NCBI RefSeq assembly: GCF_013391085.1
Contig: NZ_CP058334.1
Coordinates: 248,001 to 312,000, forward strand
Source of the DNA: Natronomonas halophila
GTDB taxonomy: Archaea > Halobacteriota > Halobacteria > Halobacteriales > Haloarculaceae
DNA length: 64,000 bases
Reading direction: 5' to 3'
The notes under the pieces are model-generated. The model had not been told where the DNA came from and did not search any database. It saw only the letters and a list, made by a program, of their open reading frames with translations. Shown here piece after piece: positions 49,812 through 57,419 of the stretch. Position 1 is the stretch's first letter. Each line of letters starts with the position of its first letter. Made by a program: the position numbers and the translations under genes.

Positions 49812-51125
49812 TTAGACCAGGACAGTCTCGACGAGTATCGCGACGAGCAGAAGCCCGAGGAAGGCGTTCGAGGCGTGGAAACTCCGCATCGTCGCCGAAT
49901 AGGTTGGCTCGCGGTACTGCCACACGATACTGACGAGGAAGACGGCCGCTCCGACGACGACGGCAGCGGCGTAGACGATGCCGAGGCCAGCGACCGCGCC
50001 GAGGCCGGCCGCGGTCAACAGCGTCGCACCCAGCGCGTAGCCGATGCGTCGACGCGCCGGGGCGACGCCGTGGACGACGGGCACCATCGGGTACGAGGCG
50101 GCGCCGTAGTCGTCCCGGTGGGCGATGCCGAGGTTGTAGAAGTGACTCGGCGTCCAGAAGACGACGACAGCAGCCAAGAGGAGCGCAGGAATCCCGATAC
50201 CGCCCGTGACGGCAGCCCAGCCGATGACGGCCGGAAGCGCGCCCGACCCGCCGCCGATGGCGATGCTCCAGGTCGTGTTCGGCTTCAGGAGGACCGTGTA
50301 GACGACACTGTAATAGAGTATGGCGGCGACAGTCAGGCCGGCCGCGAGGGGGTTCACGAACGCGAGCATGACCGCGATAGAGGCGGCGGCGAGGCCGAGG
50401 CCGAAGCAGGCCGCACCGCGCGGCGTCACCCGACCCGAGACGAGCGGGCGGTCATCGGTCCGACCCATCCGCTTGTCACGGTCGCGCTCGTAGAGGTGGT
50501 TGAACGTCCCCGAGGCGCCGACCGCGAGGATGCCGCCGCCGAGCGTCGCGGCGACGGTCGTCCCGTCGAGACGGGCGCCGGTCGCAGCGGCCAGACCCAT
50601 CCCGCCGAGCGCGAGCAGACAGAGCAGCCACATGAGCCGCGGTTTCGTCAGGGCGAGATACGCTCTGACCGTCGCTACGATACCGTCCCGTGGCGGCGTC
50701 GACGTGGAATCCGCCTCCGCCCCCGAATCCGACCGGCCGGGGCGTTCTATCGAATCGGCACGCTGGTCGGTATCGAGGTGTCCGATGAGGGCCACGAGCA
50801 GCGACGCGAAGATGACCATCGCGAGCAGGAGATGTGTAGATGCGAGCGGAACGCCCGCGTAGGTGGCCGCACCGACGCCGGCCTGCAGGGGGTAGAGCAG
50901 GCCCGCAACGGCGACGGAAGCCCGGACCTGTCGCGAGGCCGTCGCGTGCCACACGCGCCAGACGACGAACGCGAGGGCGGCGCCGACCGCCACCGCGAGC
51001 AGGTGGTGAAGCGTCGCCACGGTCGTCGACGATTCCAGCGCCGCCGTCGTCGCCCCGAGGACGACGAGGGCGTAGGTACCGACGGTCGTCGCCGTAAGGG
51101 CGTTCGTGAATCGCGGCCTCGACAT
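49812..51125 (-). CDS. ctaB: Heme O synthase with N-terminal CtaA-like helices
   Basis: A 437-residue protein. The C-terminal 290 residues are a UbiA-type protoheme farnesyltransferase: YLALTKPRLMWLLCLLALGG, then the NHLYERDRDKRMGRT Asp-rich motif and YSVVYTVLLKPNT. The N-terminal 130 residues hold four helices with THLLLAMVIF and TLHHLLAV histidines, resembling half of a heme A synthase. A polar linker joins them. It supplies heme for the neighbouring oxidase. The ATG at 51125 begins MSRPRFTNALTA. Confidence 0.9.
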   Translation of the reverse strand: MSRPRFTNALTATTVGTYALVVLGATTAALESSTTVATLHHLLAVAVGAALAFVVWRVWHATASRQVRASVAVAGLLYPLQAGVGAATYAGVPLASTHLLLAMVIFASLLVALIGHLDTDQRADSIERPGRSDSGAEADSTSTPPRDGIVATVRAYLALTKPRLMWLLCLLALGGMGLAAATGARLDGTTVAATLGGGILAVGASGTFNHLYERDRDKRMGRTDDRPLVSGRVTPRGAACFGLGLAAASIAVMLAFVNPLAAGLTVAAILYYSVVYTVLLKPNTTWSIAIGGGSGALPAVIGWAAVTGGIGIPALLLAAVVVFWTPSHFYNLGIAHRDDYGAASYPMVPVVHGVAPARRRIGYALGATLLTAAGLGAVAGLGIVYAAAVVVGAAVFLVSIVWQYREPTYSATMRSFHASNAFLGLLLVAILVETVLV

Positions 51126-51237
51126 GCACGGAACGACGGCCCGGCGAAACAGGCCAGTTTCCCGGAACATGTTCGGATGTCGAGTATCCGGCGCGGAGTC
51201 GAGACCACGTAGCTATCGGTACTGTAGGGCGCGGCCT

Positions 51238-51247
51238 AATTTATAAG
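51238..51247 (+). promoter_or_regulatory. TATA box before candidate structured RNA
   Basis: AATTTATAAG centred near 51243 lies 25-27 nt before the 5' end of the hairpin-rich segment at 51268. No reading frame starts at the right distance, so the box most likely serves a non-coding transcript. Confidence 0.55.
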
Positions 51248-51267
51248 GGAAAACGTTCAGGTGGGGA

Positions 51268-51370
51268 GGTGCGGAAGGGTGAGATGCGTTGGTTCGACAG
51301 CCCTCAACCGACGCGATTGCTGGTCCACCTGGGAACACCTGGTATCCCTGTTCCCACTTTCCGAACGACC
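51268..51370 (+). ncRNA. Candidate structured non-coding RNA
   Basis: The ends pair with each other: GGT and CGGAAGG (51268-51278, one bulge) with CTTTCCG (51357-51363) and ACC (51368-51370). Inside are a 9-bp hairpin GCGTTGGTT/AACCGACGC (51286-51314, one G-T pair) and a 7-bp perfect hairpin GGGAACA/TGTTCCC (51331-51355). This makes a closed three-way arrangement of about 103 nt. It is not a tRNA, 5S, SRP or RNase P RNA that I can recognise. An alternative helix CAGGTGG/CCACCTG (51258, 51325) would need an earlier start. Confidence 0.5.
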
Positions 51371-51372
51371 GC

Positions 51373-51388
51373 CCCGAGTAGCCTCGGG
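51373..51388. terminator. Perfect hairpin between structured RNA and IMPDH gene
   Basis: CCCGAG (51373-51378), loop TAGC, CTCGGG (51383-51388): a 6-bp perfect stem that lies 5 nt beyond the stop codon of the IMPDH-like gene and 3 nt beyond the structured RNA on the other strand. It could end transcription from both sides. No T-run is next to it. Confidence 0.45.
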
Positions 51389-51392
51389 ACCG

Positions 51393-52427
51393 CTATACGT
51401 CGTTGCCGAAGCCGTGTGCGCCGTTGCGGCCCTTCGTCGTCTCGTTTACTTCCATGAACTCCGCGTTCTCCCGGGCGGTCTGCAGGTCGTGGGCGCCCGC
51501 ATACGAGAACCCGGAGCGAATGCCGGCCGCGAACTCGTCCAGTCGCGGGGCGACGGGGCCGGTGTATTCGGTCAGCGACTCGACGCCCTCGTCGGCCTCG
51601 ATGTCGGCCTCCTTGTCCTCGCGGTCCTCGGCGGCCGCCGCCGTCGACATCCCACGGGAGCGCTTGTACTCCTTGCCGTCGACCTCGACGACTTCGCCGG
51701 GGGCCTCCTCACAGCCGGCGAAGAAGCCGCCCATCATGACCGCGTCGGCGCCGCCGAGCAGCGCCTTGACGGCGTCCCCGGAGGTCCGGATACCACCGTC
51801 GGCGATGACGGTGACGTCGTGCTTCTGCGCCTCGGCCGCACAGCGTTCGACGGCCGTGAACTGCGGCACGCCGAAGCCGGTGACCTCGCGGGTGGTACAG
51901 TGGGAGCCGGGGCCGACGCCGACCTTGATGCAGTCGGCGCCGGCGGCCGCGAGGTCCTCGACGCCCTGCCGGGTCACGACGTTACCCGAACACAGCGGCG
52001 TCTCGGGGAACGCTTCGGCGAGTTCCGCGGTCGCCTCGATGGTCCGTTCCATGTGGCCGTGGGCGACGTCGAGGACGACCATGTCGACGCCCGCCTCGAC
52101 GAGCGCGCGTGCTCGCTCGACGTAGTCCTCGGCGATACCGACCGCGGCGGCGACCTGCAGGCCCTCGTCGGCGACCGACGCGACCATCTCGGCCTGCCGG
52201 TCGACCGAGAGGAAGCGGTGGAGGACCCCGAGGCCGCCCCGTTGAGCGACCCCGCGGGCCATCGCCGTTTCGGTGACGCTGTCCATCGCAGCGGTCGTCA
52301 CCGGAACGGCGAGTTCGAGTCCGTCCGCCAGTTCCGTCGAGAGGTCGACGTCGCTACGGCTGTCGACCGGCGACCGCTGGGGTACGAGCAACACGTCGTC
52401 ATACGAGAGTCCCGTTTCGTAGGGCAT
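51393..52427 (-). CDS. guaB: IMP dehydrogenase / GMP reductase family, lacking CBS domains
   Basis: A 344-residue (beta/alpha)8 protein with the catalytic cysteine in GVGPGSHCTTREVTGFG and the substrate loops DGGIRTSGD and MMGGFFAGCEEAPGE. MSTAAAAEDR forms part of the flap. The CBS insert of standard IMPDH (about 485 residues) is absent, so the length is that of GMP reductase (about 345). The reaction, IMP to XMP or GMP to IMP, cannot be settled from sequence. The ATG at 52427 gives MPYETGLSYDDVLLVP. It is divergent from aroC. Confidence 0.82.
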   Translation of the reverse strand: MPYETGLSYDDVLLVPQRSPVDSRSDVDLSTELADGLELAVPVTTAAMDSVTETAMARGVAQRGGLGVLHRFLSVDRQAEMVASVADEGLQVAAAVGIAEDYVERARALVEAGVDMVVLDVAHGHMERTIEATAELAEAFPETPLCSGNVVTRQGVEDLAAAGADCIKVGVGPGSHCTTREVTGFGVPQFTAVERCAAEAQKHDVTVIADGGIRTSGDAVKALLGGADAVMMGGFFAGCEEAPGEVVEVDGKEYKRSRGMSTAAAAEDREDKEADIEADEGVESLTEYTGPVAPRLDEFAAGIRSGFSYAGAHDLQTARENAEFMEVNETTKGRNGAHGFGNDV

Positions 52428-52545
52428 ACGCAAACCTTCCAAGCATAACTCATCGTCACGTATAAGCACATCGGAACGGCGAACTCGTGAGGCCCGCCTT
52501 GCGCCATTGAAAAGTCTAAACCCCCGGCGTCCCGAGGGTCCGTCA

Positions 52546-53733
52546 ATGAACGGCAACCGCTTCGGTCGGCTCTTTCAGGTGACCACGTTCGGCGAGAGCC
52601 ACGGCGACGCGATGGGCGTCACCGTCTCCGGCTGTCCCGCCGGCGTCGAACTCGACGAGGAGGCCATCCAGTACGAACTCGACCGCCGGAAACCCGGCCA
52701 ATCGAAAATAACGACCAGCCGCGGCGAACCCGACGAGGTGACCATCAACTCCGGCACGCTGGAGGGCTACACCACCGGCACCCCTATCGGGATGGTCATC
52801 CAGAACAAGGACGCCCGCTCGGGCAAGTACGAACCCTTCATTACCGCCCCCCGACCGTCCCACGGCGACTTCACCTACTCGGCGAAGTTCGGCACGCGCA
52901 ACTGGGGCGGCGGTGGCCGCTCCTCTGCTCGCGAGACGGTCAACTGGGTCGCGGCCGGCGCCATCGCAAAGCAGGTCCTCGAACAGTCCGACCACGACGT
53001 CCAGATTAAGGCCCACGTCAACCAGATCGGTGATATCGAGGCCCCGGACATCTCCTTCGAGGAGATGCTCGAACACAGCGAGGACAACGAGGTCCGGTGT
53101 GCCCACCCCGAAACCGCCGAGAAGATGCGCGAGCGAATCGACGAGTATCAGGAAGCCGGCGACTCCATCGGTGGCTCCATCGAGTTCGAGGTTCGCGGCG
53201 TCCCGCGCGGTCTCGGCGCCCCGCGGTTCGATTCCTTCGAGGCCCGCCTCGGCAAGGCCATGATGTCCGTCCCTGCGACGACGGCCTTCGAGTTCGGTCT
53301 CGGAAAGGAAGCCCGCACCTACACGGGCAAGAACCGTAACGACGAGTGGACCTTCTACGAGGGCGACCGCGACGACGTCGTTGCCGAAGAAGGCGACCCC
53401 ATCCCCGTCGAGAACGACCACGGCGGCCTGCAGGGCGGTATCACGACCGGCCTGCCCATCTACGGCGAGGTGACGCTGCACGCGCCGACCTCGATTCCGA
53501 AAGCCCAGCAGACGGCCGACTGGGAGACGGGCGAAATCGTCGACGACGCGAAAGTCATCGGCCGCCACGACCCCGTACTGCCGCCGCGCGGCGTCCCCGT
53601 CGTCGAGGCGATGCTCTATCTGACCGTGCTGGACTTCATGCTCCTCGGTGGTCGCATCAACCCCGAGCGAATCGACGACCAGCCCGGCGAGTACGACACC
53701 GACTACCACCCGTCGAACCCGCAAAACGAGTAG
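52546..53733 (+). CDS. aroC: Chorismate synthase
   Basis: Last step of the shikimate pathway: EPSP to chorismate with reduced FMN. The 395-residue protein has the three signatures GESHGDAMGVTVSGCPAG near the start, RSSARETVNWVAAGA around residue 125, and RHDPVLPPRGVPVVEAM near residue 345. The start is the ATG at 52546; the frame is open 13 codons upstream. It is divergent from the IMPDH-like gene, with 118 bp between starts. Confidence 0.96.
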   Translation: MNGNRFGRLFQVTTFGESHGDAMGVTVSGCPAGVELDEEAIQYELDRRKPGQSKITTSRGEPDEVTINSGTLEGYTTGTPIGMVIQNKDARSGKYEPFITAPRPSHGDFTYSAKFGTRNWGGGGRSSARETVNWVAAGAIAKQVLEQSDHDVQIKAHVNQIGDIEAPDISFEEMLEHSEDNEVRCAHPETAEKMRERIDEYQEAGDSIGGSIEFEVRGVPRGLGAPRFDSFEARLGKAMMSVPATTAFEFGLGKEARTYTGKNRNDEWTFYEGDRDDVVAEEGDPIPVENDHGGLQGGITTGLPIYGEVTLHAPTSIPKAQQTADWETGEIVDDAKVIGRHDPVLPPRGVPVVEAMLYLTVLDFMLLGGRINPERIDDQPGEYDTDYHPSNPQNE

Positions 53734-53738
53734 ATTTG

Positions 53739-55235
53739 TTACTCCCGTAATGGGTCTTCGCCCGTTACGTGGAACGTCTCTCCGTCGTATTCGACGGTCG
53801 TTTCGAGGCTGTCGTAGCCGGTTGTGTGGCCGACGACGTGGCGGTCCGCCCGGAGCGTAATCCGTTCGACGCCCTCCGTGAACAGCGGCAGGGTGTTCCG
53901 ATAGCCTCGCATCGGCTGACGGAAGAGCTGTTCGGGGATGAGCCGTCGGTCCGCGTCGGTGCCCTCGGCCCGCTCGAAGACGATTTCGGCCTGCGGGGGA
54001 TGTTCGTCGTCGTTCCACTCCGGCATCGTCACGACGAGGTCCGCCCCATCCCGTTCGATAGTCACGTCGTCGTCCGGTTGCGGGGAGACGGCCGGTGCAT
54101 CGAGGTCGAAGAGCGCGGCCTGTGTTTCCTCGTCGCGGCTGTGCCCGACGCGGTAGGCGTACCGCCCGCCGCCGAGATAGCCGGCACTGCGCCCCTCGTC
54201 GCAGGCCATCGCATCACCGTGGAACAGGGACAACTCCGAACGGTTGGTTTCGCCCGGCTGAACGTTCGAAAGCGGCTGCGGAATCCCCCATGGGTCGATA
54301 CGGAACCATTCGCCGTCGACGAGTTTGAACAGCGTCCAGTCGTAGGGGTTGCCCGACAGCCGCTCGTAACTCCGGTTTCGGAGTTCGAATTCGATGCAGG
54401 CGGGCGCCTCGACGCGCTCGGTGGAGGGCTGAAGGTAGACGGCCGTCGAGGCGTCGGCCTCGTGATACCACGCCGTCGACTCGCCGTGGGGCAGTTCGGG
54501 AACCTCCGTGCCCGCGTGTGCCGAGTCCTCGGCCGGCCCCGGCGATTCGGTGTCCCACACCGAGATGGTGAATCCCTCTCCCTGGTAGCGGAACCTGTAT
54601 TCGCCGACACCGAGCGGTTCGTTGCTCGTATCGTCACTTCCGACGAGGTAGTACTCGCCGAGGATGGCCTCGTCGGGCGCGAGCGTGACCGTCTCGGGAA
54701 GCCACTCCCGGCCCGAACTCGCCAGTCGCCAGTAGCCCGCATCGTCCTGGGCGACTCCGGGCACCGATTCGACGAGGTCGTGGTTTTCCGTCGGTGCGAG
54801 ATACGCCGTCCCACCCCGCTCCCCGTCTTCGGTCTCTCGGTGCGTGCTCGGCGAGTCCCAAAAACCCGGAATCCGGCGCAGGTGGAACGTCTGCTCGAAG
54901 CCGTTGTGGTTCCGAACGAGCGCGTGGACGACCGCGGGCGAGTCGTCGGTCGCCGGTTCGGAGATGCCGTAGGTCGTCCTGACGCGGTCGTTGATGGTCC
55001 GGGCCCCGAACACCGCGACCGTCAGCGGGACGTTCTCGAAATCGACCACGCGGCGCTCACGGAGGTCCTCCGCCGAAACCGACGGCTCCTCGGACGGGTC
55101 AGGCGATTCCGTCGGCGTCTCGGTCGGGCCATCGGTCGGCGTGTCGGTGGTCGGTGTACTTCGCCCGCTGTTGTCGAACGTACAGCCGCTGAAGAGGGCG
55201 ATTCCCGTCGTCGCGAGGAATCCACGGCGGTTCAT
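53739..55235 (-). CDS. Large Tat-type lipoprotein of unknown function
   Basis: A 498-residue protein, MNRRGFLATTGIALFSGC: a twin-arginine signal with a lipobox cysteine, then a Thr/Pro/Ser/Asp-rich stalk (about 25-55) and beta-rich globular domains. FELRNRSYERLSGNPYDWTLFKLVDGEWFRI occurs in the middle, with segments resembling immunoglobulin-like folds (VHALVRNHNGFEQTFHLRR). It is likely anchored on the outer face of the membrane. No family of known function was recognised. Confidence 0.8.
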   Translation of the reverse strand: MNRRGFLATTGIALFSGCTFDNSGRSTPTTDTPTDGPTETPTESPDPSEEPSVSAEDLRERRVVDFENVPLTVAVFGARTINDRVRTTYGISEPATDDSPAVVHALVRNHNGFEQTFHLRRIPGFWDSPSTHRETEDGERGGTAYLAPTENHDLVESVPGVAQDDAGYWRLASSGREWLPETVTLAPDEAILGEYYLVGSDDTSNEPLGVGEYRFRYQGEGFTISVWDTESPGPAEDSAHAGTEVPELPHGESTAWYHEADASTAVYLQPSTERVEAPACIEFELRNRSYERLSGNPYDWTLFKLVDGEWFRIDPWGIPQPLSNVQPGETNRSELSLFHGDAMACDEGRSAGYLGGGRYAYRVGHSRDEETQAALFDLDAPAVSPQPDDDVTIERDGADLVVTMPEWNDDEHPPQAEIVFERAEGTDADRRLIPEQLFRQPMRGYRNTLPLFTEGVERITLRADRHVVGHTTGYDSLETTVEYDGETFHVTGEDPLRE

Positions 55236-55334
55236 ATTCCGAGTACGCCCCCGCCTAAGAATAAGTCTCGTGGACGGTCAAACGGGCGTTTGATACATCG
55301 GTCGCGCCGCTGGCCGGGGATTCACGAGAGAATA

Positions 55335-55419
55335 CGGTGGGACTGGGATTTGAACCCAGGAACCCCTTCCGGGGACCGGTTTTCAAGACCGGCGCAATGG
55401 GCCGCTCTGCCATCCCACC
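55335..55419 (-). tRNA. tRNA-Ser(TGA)
   Basis: Read on the minus strand it gives a 7-bp acceptor (GGTGGGA with TCCCACC), discriminator G, U8, and a D-arm with GCAGAGCGG. The anticodon stem is CGGTC/ACCGG-like around loop TTGAAAA (anticodon TGA). A long variable arm (CCCCGGAAGGGG type) and the T-arm CTGGG-TTCAAAT-CCCAG complete it. The length of 85 nt and the long variable arm fit serine. CCA is not encoded, as common in archaea. An AT-rich segment with a nuclease gene lies directly 5' of it. Confidence 0.95.
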
Positions 55420-55517
55420 ATATGTCGGAGTTCTCGTCGGTCGTTGTAAGACTTATCGGTCCTCTACCGACATCTGTATTCCAGACTGATACCGCTCTGG
55501 TTTGAATCGGTTCATAC

Positions 55518-55940
55518 TCATTCCCCTGCTGTAGCGAGGGATTCTGAGAGGCGGTATTCCGAGGCGTCGTTTTGTCTTTGGTTAGCCTCTCCGTCTAACC
55601 GTAGCGTCATTTCTCGGGAGGGAGCATCTTCAATCGGAATAAAATAGAGGGCATCAGTCTCCGGTTGTCTGATGAGAAACGCATCGATTTCTCCATCATA
55701 ACTCCGGTTTGCATGATGGCCGGAAGTATTGTACTCCGTACTACACGCTTTAAAAACCAGAGCACCATCATCGGTCATCCAACCAGTCTTACACTGGATA
55801 CGGAGCAAATCATTCCCAGTGTCAACAATCAAATCATATCGAGAAGTCTCCCCGACCGGCGTCGAGACAGTGAACCCCATCCTCTTCAACTCTGCAACTG
55901 CTATCGCTTCCGTAATATCTCCCCTCTGTTTTGTGTTCAC
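55518..55940 (-). CDS. PD-(D/E)XK nuclease family protein
   Basis: A 140-residue protein with the intron-encoded-endonuclease-like PD-(D/E)XK core: EAIAVAELKRMGF, then RYDLIVDTGNDLLRIQCKTG, where the Asp, the Asp/Leu strand and Gln-x-Lys supply the metal site. The middle part carries an FLIRQPETDALYFIPIED core strand. Its AT-rich codons contrast with the neighbours, suggesting acquisition from elsewhere. It sits about 100 nt from a tRNA-Ser gene, a common integration setting. DNA target unknown. Confidence 0.82.
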   Translation of the reverse strand: MNTKQRGDITEAIAVAELKRMGFTVSTPVGETSRYDLIVDTGNDLLRIQCKTGWMTDDGALVFKACSTEYNTSGHHANRSYDGEIDAFLIRQPETDALYFIPIEDAPSREMTLRLDGEANQRQNDASEYRLSESLATAGE

Positions 55941-55986
55941 ACCCCAGATATTTACCCCGAAATATTATTAAATTATCCTCAACTAA

Positions 55987-56727
55987 TCACCGAACAATCG
56001 ACAACCCCTCGTCGTCGGCTTCCACGACGAGGTCCGATTCGGCCGCCCACTCGGCGAAGTGTTTCGGAACGATTCCGGTTGCCTTCCGGCGCGTTCGGAC
56101 CTGCGTCAGCGCGTCCGCCAAGTCCGCACCCGTCTCGACGTACGTCTTCTGCTGTTCGAATTCGACGTCCAGACCCGCGTCGAGACACCGGTCGACGACC
56201 GTTTCGAGGGCCGGCGGCGCGAAGCAGTCGGTGAAGTCGATGGCCTCGCCGAAGGCCGCATAGTAGACGCGACCGCCCGGCGACGGCGCGACGACGGCGT
56301 CCGTGCTCCGGAGTTTCATCGCCCCTTCGTCGATTTCCGTTCGGGCGAGAAACGCAGCCTCGGGGCGGGTGATACCGACCGAACTGGCCTCCTCGTTTTC
56401 CAGCAGGTGCGTCGCCGTATTGCCGACGCGTCCCGCGAACGTCTCGCCGACCTGCACCTCGAAGCGCGCCTCCTCCATATCGACGATATCCTCGATGACG
56501 GTTCGGATTTCGGCCTCGCTGTCCTCGACTGCGACGTCGAGGTCATCCTCGCTCCGGTAGTTCACGAGCAACTCGCCGCCGCTTTTCTCGACGGCCGTGA
56601 CGGTATCCCTCAGAAGCGCCTTATATAACTCGACGGCTTCGGTCTCCGAGACCGGTGTGGTCTCCACGAGTTCATCGAGTACCTGACCGGGTTTCGGCGG
56701 GTCACAGAGGACGGCGACGGTGGTCAT
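55987..56727 (-). CDS. DUF2064/GT-A-like conserved protein
   Basis: A 246-residue protein, MTTVAVLCDPPKPGQVLDEL. The early strand AVLCDPPKPG and helix EAVELYKALLRDTV resemble the DUF2064/glycosyltransferase-A-like group. The nucleotide-sugar motif is not obvious, and ALARTEID-like segments follow. The C-terminal part EFEQQKTYVETGADLADALTQV is characteristic. The ATG at 56727 lies after the TTTTATAAT box shared with the divergent membrane gene. Function unresolved. Confidence 0.7.
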   Translation of the reverse strand: MTTVAVLCDPPKPGQVLDELVETTPVSETEAVELYKALLRDTVTAVEKSGGELLVNYRSEDDLDVAVEDSEAEIRTVIEDIVDMEEARFEVQVGETFAGRVGNTATHLLENEEASSVGITRPEAAFLARTEIDEGAMKLRSTDAVVAPSPGGRVYYAAFGEAIDFTDCFAPPALETVVDRCLDAGLDVEFEQQKTYVETGADLADALTQVRTRRKATGIVPKHFAEWAAESDLVVEADDEGLSIVR

Positions 56728-56756
56728 ACCGACATAACTCGCGGCAACGTCTTGAG

Positions 56757-56765
56757 TTTTATAAT
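56757..56765. promoter_or_regulatory. Shared divergent TATA box
   Basis: TTTTATAAT lies about 26 nt before the start of the membrane gene at 56787 and about 34 nt before the gene at 56727 on the other strand. One AT-rich core can serve both directions, as between nuoCD and its neighbour. Confidence 0.6.
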
Positions 56766-56786
56766 CCCACCCTCGGACACTCACCT

Positions 56787-57002
56787 ATGGACTGGACGAA
56801 ACCGGTGTCGTTCCTGTTTGCCCTGCTCGTCGCCGCCATTGCGGTCGGCGGGGTCGTCGAACTGCTCCGAACAACGCTCGTAGGTGAGTACGTCACCGCC
56901 TCCGTCGCCACCCTCGTGGTCGTCGGCATCATGCTGGTGGCCACCATCTTCGTCGGCGCGAAAAACCGCCAGTGGCTGGCGAATCCCGAGTCCTACTTCT
57001 GA
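56787..57002 (+). CDS. Small two-helix membrane protein (71 aa)
   Basis: A 71-residue protein, MDWTKPVSFLFALLVAAIAV. Two hydrophobic helices (about 6-25 and 38-58) are joined by LLRTTLVGEYVTAS, and the tail is KNRQWLANPESYF. Leaderless start after the shared TATA box. A relative of the dispersed hairpin repeat begins 3 nt after its stop codon. Function unknown. Confidence 0.78.
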   Translation: MDWTKPVSFLFALLVAAIAVGGVVELLRTTLVGEYVTASVATLVVVGIMLVATIFVGAKNRQWLANPESYF

Positions 57003-57005
57003 CGA

Positions 57006-57142
57006 ACTTTTTGCACGGGTCGGCTTCGCCGACCCGGCAAAAACTTCGATGAAAAAGACACGGCGCCCCTCCCGATGGTCGGGGCTTGGTCCCGCGCCTC
57101 GCTACGCTCGGCGCGGTGAACCGCGAGCGCTTCGCGCTCGCG
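57006..57142 (+). repeat. Dispersed mosaic repeat, short relative (copy 3)
   Basis: Starts ACTTTTTGCAC three nt after a stop codon. A 9-bp hairpin CGGGTCGGC/GCCGACCCG (57016-57036) and GGCAAAAAC (57036-57044) follow. Two further hairpins are CCGCGCC/GGCGCGG with loop TCGCTACGCTC (57092-57116) and CCGCGAGCG/CGCTCGCGG (57120-57142). Only the beginning blocks are shared with the long copies. Confidence 0.75.
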
Positions 57143-57215
57143 GACATGTCCACTAGTTCTGTCCCACCAGTCTACACAAGAACTTCTCTACAACAGTTTA
57201 GCAAGAATTCAGGTT

Positions 57216-57419
57216 AGTATCCGCCGAGCGGGGCGTTTGAAAAACGCCCCCGAGGCGGTTCCCGGCGCCGAACGAAGTGAGGCGCCGTAGCGACGAGTGA
57301 CCACCGCACGCCGTCAGGCGTGCGACGGGAACGAGTCGCGCATATTTTCACCACGTTTTTGCCGCGGAGCCGGGTCGCGCCCCGTAGCGGGCGCGACCGG
57401 CGGAGCGTGCAAAAAGTGG
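57216..57419 (-). repeat. Dispersed 200-bp mosaic repeat, copy 2
   Basis: Read on the minus strand from the FKBP stop codon: CCACTTTTTGCAC (57419-57407), a 10-bp hairpin GGTCGCGCCC/GGGCGCGACC (57373-57398), and the 27-nt block at 57337-57363 (one mismatch to copy 1). An 8-bp hairpin (57306-57325) and a hairpin GGCGCC/GGCGCC with loop GAACGAAGTGA (57264-57286) follow, then the 20-nt block (57245-57264, one mismatch) and TCGGCGGATACT (57216-57227). Same order as copy 1, different hairpins. Confidence 0.85.

Larger units (their letters stand above)
57003..57419. other. Intergenic stretch made of two facing hairpin repeats
   Basis: These 417 bp lie between convergent genes and contain no protein-like frame. 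Two repeat copies face each other: a shorter one next to the membrane gene (57006-57142) and a full one next to the FKBP gene (57216-57419). About 70 nt between them is AT-rich and unstructured (57143-57215). At least seven hairpins with stems of 7-10 bp were counted by eye. Confidence 0.75.

Noticed and set aside
51290-51315. GGTTCGAC resembling a tRNA T-loop
   Set aside because: The flanking bases do not form a 5-bp T-stem around it and no acceptor or anticodon arm fits; it lies in the loop and stem of the first hairpin of the candidate RNA.
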